From assembly GCA_018302335.1 (NCBI GenBank), contig JAGVZT010000068.1:1-38567 (forward strand): 38,567 nt of DNA, given 5' to 3'. Below, in pieces: positions 8,273 to 16,352 of the stretch (positions are counted from its first letter, which is position 1; each line of letters starts with the position of its first letter). The notes beneath the pieces were generated by a model. The model saw only the letters and a program-made list of their open reading frames with translations, was not told the origin of the DNA and did no database searches. The translations under genes and the position numbers were made by a program. Source of the stretch: Candidatus Woesearchaeota archaeon (lineage in GTDB: Archaea > Nanobdellota > Nanobdellia > Woesearchaeales > JAGVZT01).

Positions 8273-9223
8273 ATGGAACAAGGTTCATTCGACAACAGGG
8301 GCCCCAGGCGCTTCGGCGGTCCGCGCGGCCCGCGCCGATTCGGCGGCCCGCGCCGTGACGGTCCAGGGTATGGTGGCCCGCGTCGCGATGGCCCCCGCTA
8401 CGGCGGCCCCCGCGACGGCCCGCGTGATGGCCCGCGCGAGGAGCGGCAGGAGTACCCGGAAGAGCGGCCCCAGGAGCAGCCCGAAGAGCTTCCTCCCGAA
8501 GGACCTCCCGAGAACGCAGCGCCGCCGCTCGTGAAGGAGCGCGAAGTGGTGGTGCCGGGACAGGAGCTGTGCATCGGCCTCGATTACCTCCCGAGCAGCG
8601 GCACCTACCGTCTCAACGACAAGATACTCGCCTCGCTCTACGGCCTGGTGCAGTTCCGCGGCCGGCTGGTGAGCATCATCCCCCTCTCCGGGAGATACCA
8701 TCCCGTGCAGGGAGACGTCGTCGTCGGCAAGGTGAGCGATATCCTCATCAGCGGCTGGCGCCTGGAGATAAACTCCGCGTACAGCGCGGTGCTGGGCATC
8801 GTGAACACCGTTGGGTACATCCGCAAGGGAGAGGACCTCACCCGCTACTTCAAGATAGGCGACTATATCGTGACCAAGATTATCAACGTGACCAGCCAGA
8901 ACCTCATCGATGTCACCATGAAGGGCCCCGGGCTGCGGAAGCTCACCGGCGGCAGGATTGTCACGGTGGTGCCGAGCAAGGTCCCCCGGCTCATCGGGAA
9001 AGGCGGCTCCATGGTGGATGAGATCCAGAAGGCCACGCAGTGCGAGATTGTGGTGGGGCAGAACGGCGCAGTGTGGCTGCAGGGCCAGCCGGAGAGCGAG
9101 CTTCTCGCCGTCGAGGTCATCCGCAAGATACAGGCGGAGTCCCATCTCTCCGGGCTCTCCCAGCGCGTCACGGATTACCTGAAAGAGCGCGGCGCGACTC
9201 CTGCACCAGAGGTGACCCCATGA
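8273..9223 (+). CDS. rrp4: Exosome complex RNA-binding protein Rrp4 with Gly/Pro/Arg-rich N-terminal extension
   Basis: S1/KH-type core (GRYHPVQGDVVVGKVSDI...VPRLIGKGGSMVDEIQKATQCEIVVGQNGAVWL) preceded by GPRRFGGPRGPRRFGGPRRDGPGYGGPRRDGPRYGGPRDGPRDGPREE. Confidence 0.95.
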   Translation: MEQGSFDNRGPRRFGGPRGPRRFGGPRRDGPGYGGPRRDGPRYGGPRDGPRDGPREERQEYPEERPQEQPEELPPEGPPENAAPPLVKEREVVVPGQELCIGLDYLPSSGTYRLNDKILASLYGLVQFRGRLVSIIPLSGRYHPVQGDVVVGKVSDILISGWRLEINSAYSAVLGIVNTVGYIRKGEDLTRYFKIGDYIVTKIINVTSQNLIDVTMKGPGLRKLTGGRIVTVVPSKVPRLIGKGGSMVDEIQKATQCEIVVGQNGAVWLQGQPESELLAVEVIRKIQAESHLSGLSQRVTDYLKERGATPAPEVTP

Positions 9224-9930
9224 GCTACAAAACCAGAGTGGACGGCCGCGCCCTCGACCAGACCAGGGACATCGAGGCGAAGGCGGGAGTGATTGGACGC
9301 GCAGACGGCTCAGCCTATTTCAAGATAGGCAACACCGTCGCGTACGCCGCGGTCTACGGGCCGAGGAACCTCCATCCGAGGTTCATGCAGGACCCCACAA
9401 AGGGAATCCTTCGCTGCCACTACAACATGATGCCCTTCTCGGGCTCCGGGGACCGCGTGCGGCCCGGGCCGAGCAGGCGCTCCAAGGAGATTTCCCTGGT
9501 GATGGAGAAGGCCCTGCTGCCCGTCCTCAGCCTGGGCGATTTTCCCAATGCCGTGGTGGATGTCTTCGTGGAGTTCCCCCAGACGGACGCGGGCTCGCGG
9601 TGCGCTGGCATCAGCGCGGCGAGCATCGCGCTTGCGGACGCAGGCCTTGCCATGAAGGACCTCGTGCCGGCAGTCTCTGTCGGCAGGGTGGAGGACAAGA
9701 TTCTGGTGGACCTCAACTACGCGGAGGAGAGCTACGAGGGTGAGGTCGCCGATATCCCCATGGCGATGATACCCAACACCGGTGAGATAACCCTGCTCCA
9801 GATGGACGGCAAGGTTAGCAAGGAGATGCTGCTCGACGCCCTCCGCATGGGGAAGGACGCCCTGCTCCGCATCCACAAGGTGCAGCAGGAGGCCCTGAAG
9901 GCCAAGTACAGAGGTGGCGGAGATGAATGA
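9220..9930 (+). CDS. rrp41: Exosome complex exonuclease Rrp41
   Basis: MSYKTRVDGRALDQTRDIEAKAGVIGRADGSAYFKIGNTVAYAAVYGPRNLHPRF...RPGPSRRSKEISLVMEKAL; RNase PH fold; ATGA overlap with rrp4. Confidence 0.96.
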   Translation: MSYKTRVDGRALDQTRDIEAKAGVIGRADGSAYFKIGNTVAYAAVYGPRNLHPRFMQDPTKGILRCHYNMMPFSGSGDRVRPGPSRRSKEISLVMEKALLPVLSLGDFPNAVVDVFVEFPQTDAGSRCAGISAASIALADAGLAMKDLVPAVSVGRVEDKILVDLNYAEESYEGEVADIPMAMIPNTGEITLLQMDGKVSKEMLLDALRMGKDALLRIHKVQQEALKAKYRGGGDE

Positions 9931-10702
9931 GATCATGCGCAGCACAGTCGGCCGCACCCTCTCGCAGGGCATCCGCGACGGCAGGAGGGACCTCCTGTCC
10001 TACCGTCCCGTGGAACTGAAGACCGGCATCAGCGCGAACGCCGAGGGCTCTGCCCACGTCAAGATAGGCACCACCGAGGTGTTCGTCGGCGTGAAGCTCG
10101 CGGTGGAGAGGCCCTATCCGGACACCCCGAACAAGGGGATGCTCGCCGTGAACACCGAGCTGCTCCCGCTCTCGAGCCCGGAGTTCGAGACAGGCCCTCC
10201 TGCCATCCTCGCCATCGAGCTGTCGCGGGTGGTGGACCGCGGCATCCGGGAGTCCGGCTACCTGGACATGGACAAGCTCAACATCACCCCCGGGGAAGAG
10301 TCCTGGAGCATCTTCATCGACATCTGCACCCTGAACAGCGACGGCAACCTCTTCGACGCCGCGGCGCTCGGCGCGCTGGTCGCCCTGCGGGACGCGAAGT
10401 TCCCGAAGCGTGAAGGCAAGAAGCTCAACTACAAGGAGCACAAGGGGAAGCTGCCGCTCAAGGAGATGCCCATCTCGGTGACCGTGCTCAAGATAGGCTC
10501 GCACCTCCTGGTGGACCCGGACCGGGAGGAGGAGGAGGTCTATGACGCCAGGCTAACCGTCGCCGTGCTGCCGGACGGCAATCTCTGCGCACTGCAGAAG
10601 GGTGGCGACGCTCCTCTCAGCTTCGATGATATCGAGCGCATGGTATCCATCGCGCAGGACAAGAGCAAGGAGCTCCGGAAGCTCGTCGAAAGCGTCCGTT
10701 AG
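9923..10702 (+). CDS. rrp42: Exosome complex component Rrp42
   Basis: MNEIMRSTVGRTLSQGIRDGRRDLLSYRPVELKTGISANAEGSAHVKIGTTEVFVGVKLAVERPYPDTPNKGML; overlaps rrp41. Confidence 0.96.
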   Translation: MNEIMRSTVGRTLSQGIRDGRRDLLSYRPVELKTGISANAEGSAHVKIGTTEVFVGVKLAVERPYPDTPNKGMLAVNTELLPLSSPEFETGPPAILAIELSRVVDRGIRESGYLDMDKLNITPGEESWSIFIDICTLNSDGNLFDAAALGALVALRDAKFPKREGKKLNYKEHKGKLPLKEMPISVTVLKIGSHLLVDPDREEEEVYDARLTVAVLPDGNLCALQKGGDAPLSFDDIERMVSIAQDKSKELRKLVESVR

Positions 10703-10851
10703 CGTCTCGCCCGGGGAGCATCTCCAGGCGGTTCACGAGCTGGTCTGACAGGCTGCCAAGCTCCCCTCCGAGGTCGGCTGTGAGAACGCGTGCGGCCCGA
10801 GCTGTCTCGTTGGTGCGACTTCCGAAGCAGCTCGGCCGTCACCGGCCGTTT

Positions 10852-11253
10852 CTACGAGAAAGGCAGCAGCCCGCCCACGAACGGCTCGATGAAGGCCCAG
10901 ATGTAAGGTGCCGCGACGACCAGGACGCCTATCAGCAGTAGGTGGAACTTGCTCTCCCCCACGGAGGTGTGCGGCACCAGCGCGGCCGCCGCGCCCGTCT
11001 TGAGGGCGGCGAGCAGCCCGATGACCACGCGGATGCCGAAATCCACCATGCTGTTCTCGGTGATGGCGAACGGCAGGAGACCGAGCACGAACGAGATGTT
11101 CATGCTGGCGAAGACGAAGAGGAACATCACCGGGATGGCGTGTAGGCTGTGGGAGAGCCACATGCCTGGCTCGTCCCGGGCGAGGAGGACGAGCTCCACC
11201 AGCCCGATAAGGATGCCCATCACCACCGCGGGCACGATGAGCAGTTCTGCCAT
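10852..11253 (-). CDS. Small multi-pass membrane protein, uncharacterised
   Basis: ORF MAELLIVPAVVMGILIGLVELVLLARDEPGMWLSHSLHAIPVMFLFVFASMNISFVLGLLPF...; several hydrophobic segments. Confidence 0.75.
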   Translation of the reverse strand: MAELLIVPAVVMGILIGLVELVLLARDEPGMWLSHSLHAIPVMFLFVFASMNISFVLGLLPFAITENSMVDFGIRVVIGLLAALKTGAAAALVPHTSVGESKFHLLLIGVLVVAAPYIWAFIEPFVGGLLPFS

Positions 11254-11294
11254 GACCCTGCCTTGCGAATGTGCATATTTAAACCTTTGTATGG

Positions 11295-11369
11295 CGGCCC
11301 AGAAACCCTCAGATTCCTCTGCCGCAGAATATCCGCGTGGTCTGGGCGGTTACTGTCAGCAATGGGGCC
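11295..11369 (+). repeat. Possible divergent copy H of the dispersed element
   Basis: Its reverse complement, ggccccattgctgacagtaaccgcccagaccacgcggatattctgcggc..., resembles copy D as written (ggccgccttgctgagaatgcccgcgattccggccagaccgcc...), with indels. Confidence 0.35.
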
Positions 11370-11383
11370 AGAAACCCGGACAG

Positions 11384-11902
11384 CTAGCCCGTGCGGACCG
11401 CGCCGCTCCTGCCCAGGTCCTGTATCCTGGCGCGGAGGTGCTCGATGGTCTTGCTGTTGTCCTGCTGGGTCATGAGGGTGCCGCACTCGGGGCACTTGAA
11501 ATCGTACTCCATGGCCCGCTCGAATTCCAGACGCGAGCACATGCTGGTGCAGATGAAGAAGGCGTTGAGGTTCTGCTCCTCCCTGCGGAGGCGCTCCTTG
11601 AGGGCAGCGACGCGCTCCAAGTGGAGCCTGTCCTTCAGCTCCACCACGCGGGAGGGATTGAATGTCCAGTAGCTGATATACCATCCTTTCTCCTTGTCCT
11701 TCTTGCGGTGATAGGTCACGAGATGCATGCCGTGGAGGCGATACAGCATGTTCCGAGCCTCGTTGACCTCGATATCAATGCTCTCGGCTATGGTGAACTC
11801 GGAGATGTTCCTCTTGCCCTTCAGATACGCAATGAGGGGCAGAACGTCCTCGCCGACCACTTCTGAGACGACTTCTTTGACCAGCTTATCATGAACACGC
11901 AT
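11384..11902 (-). CDS. tfe: Transcription factor E (TFIIE-alpha homolog)
   Basis: MRVHDKLVKEVVSEVVGEDVLPLIAYLKGKRNISEFTIAESIDIEVNEARNMLYRLHGMHLVTYHRKKDKEKGWYISYWTFN plus Zn ribbon CTSMC...CPECG. Confidence 0.92.
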   Translation of the reverse strand: MRVHDKLVKEVVSEVVGEDVLPLIAYLKGKRNISEFTIAESIDIEVNEARNMLYRLHGMHLVTYHRKKDKEKGWYISYWTFNPSRVVELKDRLHLERVAALKERLRREEQNLNAFFICTSMCSRLEFERAMEYDFKCPECGTLMTQQDNSKTIEHLRARIQDLGRSGAVRTG

Positions 11903-12024
11903 TACACATATAAGAACGCAGCAACTATTTAAATGTTTCTATTATTGACTATTACACAGTTATTATTTTTAGGTAATTTTTTGAGTTGCGCTGCATGACA
12001 TCATCGGAGCATCCGACTGTGCGT

Positions 12025-12047
12025 CCGCAAGGTGTCTCATCTTGCGG
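12025..12047. promoter_or_regulatory. Inverted repeat CCGCAAG-9 nt-CTTGCGG upstream of the kinase promoter
   Basis: Perfect 7-bp arms, ~20 nt upstream of the TATA-like AACTTAAATAG at 12067. Confidence 0.4.
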
Positions 12048-12098
12048 CCCCTTTCACGGAGAGAAAACTTAAATAGCTTCCGATGGCAGGATGACGGA

Positions 12099-13334
12099 AT
12101 GGAGCAGGGCAAAACCAGCCAGGGGGCAGCTCACGGGAGGCAATTCCGGGTGTGGAAGCCTCTTGTCATGATGCTCGGCGTCGTCCTGTTTTCCATAGCT
12201 GCCAATCTCACCCAGCTCGGGCTGACTGACGCCCTGCTCAGCCAGTCCGGAGTGCGGCTGGCGGCAAGCGTCGGGCGGAGCGTCTGGATTCTCCATGTCC
12301 TCTTTGCCGTGGTCATGGGCGGCCTCTCCGGAGCAGCGGTCATCGCCCTGTACCTCCTGAGGGAGCGACAGCGCGACGAGGCGGAGCACCGTGCCGAGCA
12401 TCTCCAGCGCCTGGTGGAGGAGAACACCGCGCAGCTCAGCGATGCCAAGGAGCATCTCGAGTTGAGGGAGCAGACCGCAGCCCTGGCTGCCAAGGTCGGA
12501 GAGCTGGAGAGGCTTCGCTCAGCGTCCCAGCGGTCGCTGACGGAGCAGCAGGAGGCCTACCTCCAGCTCAAGGAGGAGAAGAACAAGAGCCAGCAGCTGA
12601 TTCAGGAGCTCAAGCAGCTGGAGGTGCGGAAGGACGAATTCATCTCCATCGCCTCGCACGAGCTGAAGACGCCCGTCACCTCTATTCGCGGCTTCGTGCA
12701 GCTCCTTCTGGAGCGCCGGCAGGAGCTTTCTCCGGAGAGCGGGCAGTTCCTGGACATCATCTCGAGGGACACGGACAGGCTCAGCGAGCTTATCGCCACT
12801 ATTCTCGACCTGTCGCGGCTGGACCTCCACAGGCTCGCCTTTGTCTACGAGCGCACGAACGTGGTTTCGCACCTGAAGGAGACGGTCGCTTTCCTGGAGC
12901 CCCGGCTGCGGGAATCTCAGCTCACGCTCCGACTCGTGACAGGCAAGGGGGCGCAATTCGCCGTCATCGACCAGGCGAGGGTGCAGCAGGTCATTCTCAA
13001 CCTGCTCACGAATGCCATCCGCTACAGTCCGCAGGGCGGAGTCATCACGGTCTCGCTGACGCGGAGCGCGCATCACCTGCACTACAAAGTCACGGACCGG
13101 GGGCCGGGCATCGCCAAGAAGGACCAGGCACGGCTTTTCCGGCGATTCTCCCATGCGGGCTCCGTCCTGACCCGCAAGGCGGGTGGCACCGGCCTAGGCC
13201 TTGCCATCGTCAAGGAGCTCACTCAGGGCATGGGGGGCACGGCGACGCTGCACAGCAGCCTGGGGAAGGGCACCAGCGTTAAGGTCATTCTCCCCCTGCG
13301 GCCCGTCAGGACAGAGTCTTCCGGACCTGCTTGA
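12099..13334 (+). CDS. Membrane sensor histidine kinase
   Basis: Two N-terminal hydrophobic segments, coiled coil, HisKA ISIASHELKTPVTSIRGFVQLL, HATPase NLLTNAIRYSP...GTGLGLAIVKELTQGMGG. ATG 12099 placed ~28 nt after TATA. Confidence 0.92.
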   Translation: MEQGKTSQGAAHGRQFRVWKPLVMMLGVVLFSIAANLTQLGLTDALLSQSGVRLAASVGRSVWILHVLFAVVMGGLSGAAVIALYLLRERQRDEAEHRAEHLQRLVEENTAQLSDAKEHLELREQTAALAAKVGELERLRSASQRSLTEQQEAYLQLKEEKNKSQQLIQELKQLEVRKDEFISIASHELKTPVTSIRGFVQLLLERRQELSPESGQFLDIISRDTDRLSELIATILDLSRLDLHRLAFVYERTNVVSHLKETVAFLEPRLRESQLTLRLVTGKGAQFAVIDQARVQQVILNLLTNAIRYSPQGGVITVSLTRSAHHLHYKVTDRGPGIAKKDQARLFRRFSHAGSVLTRKAGGTGLGLAIVKELTQGMGGTATLHSSLGKGTSVKVILPLRPVRTESSGPA

Positions 13335-13674
13335 GCAGGGCGTCGTTGTCGAACGGCTTCGTGATATAGCCGTCGGCCTTCAGCTGCTTGAGCACTTCCT
13401 GCCCCACCTCGGAGAAGCGGGCGACCGTGATGAAGATGACCTTCAGGGCCTTGGTCTTCGGGTCCTGCCGCAGCTTCTCCAGGATCTCGCGGCCGGACAT
13501 GCCTGGCATCATCATGTCGAGCAGCACCAGGTCCGGCCTGAAGGCTTTCACTGCGGCGAGGCTCTTCTTCCCGTCCTCTGCGGTCTCCACCACGAAGCCG
13601 GCGCGCTCGAGAATCGTCTTCATGAGCAGGAGGAGATGGGGCTCGTCGTCAACGACCAGGATGCGCTTCGCCAT
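13306..13674 (-). CDS. Stand-alone CheY-like response regulator
   Basis: MAKRILVVDDEPHLLLLMKTILERAGFVVETAEDG...PDLVLLDMMMPGMSG...FITKPF-type ending; 3' end overlaps the kinase 3' end by 29 nt. Confidence 0.95.
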   Translation of the reverse strand: MAKRILVVDDEPHLLLLMKTILERAGFVVETAEDGKKSLAAVKAFRPDLVLLDMMMPGMSGREILEKLRQDPKTKALKVIFITVARFSEVGQEVLKQLKADGYITKPFDNDALLKQVRKTLS

Positions 13675-13745
13675 CGGGTAGACCTCGTGCGCCGGACTTG
13701 ATAAAGTTTTCTAACGGCGCGGCCCCCCAGGAGTCAGTAGAGAGT

Positions 13746-13807
13746 CGGCCGCCTTGCTGAGAATGCCCGCGATTCCGGCCAGACCGCCAGAAATCCTCGT
13801 GGCGGCC
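13746..13807 (-). repeat. Dispersed GGCCG-ended element, copy D (62 bp)
   Basis: Reverse complement ggccgccacgaggatttctggcggtctggccggaatcgcgggcattctcagcaaggcggccg; shares CGAGGATTTC and GGGCATTC blocks with copy B. Confidence 0.75.
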
Positions 13808-13824
13808 GAGCTGCGGCAGCGCGC

Positions 13825-14526
13825 CTACTGGATGCTGTGCACCACGAGGCCCTTCGCGCTTATCTCCAGAGGATGGATGTCCTCATCGTTGCGCGTCCGC
13901 CGCATCTTCCGGACCAGGAGGCTGCGAGAGTACTGGGAGCCGAGCGATTCGAAGGTGATGTGGACGACTCCCGTGCTGACGAACGCGGAGACCGTGTCGC
14001 TCGCGAGCACTCCTTCGTCACTCGCCTGGGAGATGAGCAGGGTGGTGGTGTCCATCTTCTTCACGGTGCCGAGGAAGCGGTAGAGGAAATTTGCCATGGA
14101 GTAGCCGCTCACTTCGGATGGGCCTTCGCGTGTGGGCACGTTGACCGCGAGCGTGGTGAGGGAGTCGATGACCAGCCGCTGCACCTTGTGCTCCTGAATA
14201 AGTTCGAGAATCTCCTTCGCTGTCGAGCGGCCTATGCTGTCCGGGGTGACGGTGATGATGGAAAGGAGTCCCTCCTTCTCCAGCTTCTCCAGGTCCCATC
14301 CGAACTGGCTGGCCTGCTCCAGCAGCTCCTGCCGGTTCTCCTCGAACGAGACGTAGGCGCCCCGCTCCTTGGATTTAGTGGCCCCATTGTAGAGGTACTG
14401 GAGGGCGAAGAGGGTCTTTCCCGTTCCTGGGGTGCCGCTGAGCAGGACGGCGCTGCCCTTCGGGAATCCGCCCTGGACCAGCTTGTCAAAGCCCGGAATC
14501 CCCGTAGGCACCCGCTCTGTGGTCAT
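13825..14526 (-). CDS. KaiC-like RecA-superfamily ATPase
   Basis: VPTGIPGFDKLVQGGFPKGSAVLLSGTPGTGKTLFALQYLYNGATKSKERGAYVSFEE...RLVIDSLTTL; Walker A GTPGTGKT. Confidence 0.93.
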   Translation of the reverse strand: MTTERVPTGIPGFDKLVQGGFPKGSAVLLSGTPGTGKTLFALQYLYNGATKSKERGAYVSFEENRQELLEQASQFGWDLEKLEKEGLLSIITVTPDSIGRSTAKEILELIQEHKVQRLVIDSLTTLAVNVPTREGPSEVSGYSMANFLYRFLGTVKKMDTTTLLISQASDEGVLASDTVSAFVSTGVVHITFESLGSQYSRSLLVRKMRRTRNDEDIHPLEISAKGLVVHSIQ

Positions 14527-14918
14527 GTTCGCCCTCGCTTGTTGGTCCGCTTCGCGCGCATCCTCTTCTGCTCCGCAAGGAATGGCGGGTGCTTGTCCAC
14601 CATGAAAATGAGGAAGTACTTGTCGCCGTTCTCGACCACCTGGGCCTTCGCCGGCTTTGTGAGCTCCCCGGAGAGGAGCAGCTCGCGGAGGTCCTTGGGC
14701 ACCAGCAGGTAGGTGGTCGCTTCGTTTTTCCCGCGCCGGATGAGGCGGCTTCGCAGCTGCATCTGTGCTTCCGCGAAGAGATAGACGCGGCTGATCTGCC
14801 CGCCGAGCTGCAGCGCGTCCTGGTAGGGGAGCTGGACCTCGAAGACGACCTTGCCGTTCTCCGAAAGTCTTGTCCCGAGCACCTCTCCCATGGGCGGGGC
14901 AAACGGCGGGCGATTCAT
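14523..14918 (-). CDS. Uncharacterised protein translationally coupled to the KaiC-like gene
   Basis: MNRPPFAPPMGEVLGTRLSENGKVVFEVQLPYQDALQLGGQISRVYLFAEAQ...; ATGA overlap with downstream KaiC-like ORF. Confidence 0.75.
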   Translation of the reverse strand: MNRPPFAPPMGEVLGTRLSENGKVVFEVQLPYQDALQLGGQISRVYLFAEAQMQLRSRLIRRGKNEATTYLLVPKDLRELLLSGELTKPAKAQVVENGDKYFLIFMVDKHPPFLAEQKRMRAKRTNKRGRT

Positions 14919-14988
14919 AAACTTTTCCCTGGAATATTATCCGAGGTGGCAGCCCAGACAATCTGAAGCCATATGTACTCAATAGTAG

Positions 14989-15000
14989 TTGAATATTCAA
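14989..15000. promoter_or_regulatory. Perfect 12-bp palindrome TTGAATATTCAA in an AT-rich divergent promoter region
   Basis: Read directly; intergenic between divergent starts at 14918 and 15078. Confidence 0.45.
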
Positions 15001-15077
15001 GAAATTATTATCCTGATATCATTGGAAGGGATAAACATGTAGAAAGGCTTAAATGGCCCCGGGGCAGGTGGAAGCAT

Positions 15078-16352
15078 ATGGGAACTTCCCCGGACATCGC
15101 GCTCGTCGCCAGGAACCAGGCGGAGCAGCTGGGCGCATTCCTCCACGACGCGGGACGGAAGGCTCCGGAGAAGATCCGCGTGTGGGACGAGACCCTGCGG
15201 GACGGGGAGCAGAGCCCGGGGGTGTGCTTCACTGCCGAGGACAAGCTCGATATCGCGAAGCTGCTCGACGGGATGGGGGTGGCGGTCATCGACGCGGGCT
15301 TTCCGATGGTGTCCGAGGAGGAGCGGCGTGCCATCACCGCCATCGCCCGCGAGGGGCTCTCGGCCGCGGTGGGGGCGACGGTCCGTGCCGTCCCGGCAGA
15401 TATCGACGCAGCGCTGCGGTGCGAGGTCCGCGAGGTGCACATGTTCCTTCCCACGAGCGGGCTGCATCTCCGCCACAAGCTCGGCATCAGCGCCGAGGAC
15501 GCCATCTCGCGCGCCGTCGCCGCCGTGGAGCACGCGAAGCGTCATGGTCTCGTGGTGGATTTCATCGCGGAGGACGCCACCCGCACGCCCATGGAGTATC
15601 TCCTGCGGTTCTACCGCGCGGTCATCGACGCAGGCGCGGACAGGGTCATGCTCACCGACACCGTGGGGGTGATGAGTCCCGAGGCGATGTTCCGCTTCTC
15701 CCGCATGGTGATGGACGCCCTGGGCAAGAAGGCCGAGTTCGCGGTCCACTGCCACAACGACTTCGGGCTTGCGGTCGCGAACACCCTGGCTGCAGTGCTC
15801 GCCGGAGCCACCTATCCCACGGTGACGGTGAACGGCATCGGCGAGCGCGCGGGCAACGCGGCCTTCGAGGAGACCGTGATGGGACTTGAACATCTTTATG
15901 GCATCCGGACAGGCATCGCCACCGAGCGCCTTGCCGAACTCTCCCTGCTTGTGGAGCGCAGGAGCGGGATGTTCAACCAGCCGCACAAGCCCGTGGTGGG
16001 GTTCAATGCCTTCCGGCACGAGTCCGGCATCCACGTCGATGGGGTGCTGCAGCACACCGGCACCTACGAGCCCATCCAGCCCGAGGAGGTCGGATGCTGC
16101 CGCTCGTTCGTGCTGGGAAAGCATTCCGGGCGCAGCCTGGTCACGGCGCTCCTCGCCTCTCGGGCGCTGACTGCGAGCGAGGAGCAGGTCCGCGCCATCG
16201 CCGAGGATGTCAAGCTCACGAAGGAGCGCTCTCCGCGGGAGCGCATCCACCGCACTGCCCACGAGCGCGATGCCTATCATCGCGAGGTGCTCGGCTTTCC
16301 CGAGGAGCAGTTCTGGCAGCTCGTCCAGCGGCACCTGGGGAATGCGGCATGA
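15078..16352 (+). CDS. Homocitrate / isopropylmalate / citramalate synthase family enzyme lacking the LeuA regulatory domain
   Basis: IRVWDETLRDGEQSPGVCFTAEDKLDIAKLLDGMGVAVIDAGFP...VHCHNDFGLAVANTLAAVLAGA...VNGIGERAGNAAFEE...FRHESGIHVDG; ends at about 425 aa. TATA GCTTAAATGG ~27 nt upstream. Confidence 0.9.
   Translation: MGTSPDIALVARNQAEQLGAFLHDAGRKAPEKIRVWDETLRDGEQSPGVCFTAEDKLDIAKLLDGMGVAVIDAGFPMVSEEERRAITAIAREGLSAAVGATVRAVPADIDAALRCEVREVHMFLPTSGLHLRHKLGISAEDAISRAVAAVEHAKRHGLVVDFIAEDATRTPMEYLLRFYRAVIDAGADRVMLTDTVGVMSPEAMFRFSRMVMDALGKKAEFAVHCHNDFGLAVANTLAAVLAGATYPTVTVNGIGERAGNAAFEETVMGLEHLYGIRTGIATERLAELSLLVERRSGMFNQPHKPVVGFNAFRHESGIHVDGVLQHTGTYEPIQPEEVGCCRSFVLGKHSGRSLVTALLASRALTASEEQVRAIAEDVKLTKERSPRERIHRTAHERDAYHREVLGFPEEQFWQLVQRHLGNAA

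Noticed and set aside
8290-8450. Tandem GGCCCGCG-like DNA repeats possibly a mobile or CRISPR-like array
   Set aside because: Irregular and in frame; explained by the Gly/Pro/Arg-rich Rrp4 extension.
10703-10851. Possible further copy of the dispersed element or an ncRNA in the rrp42/membrane-protein convergent gap
   Set aside because: Contains ggcc ends and cgagctg inverted motifs, but I could not align it convincingly to the seven copies; may simply be a terminator region.
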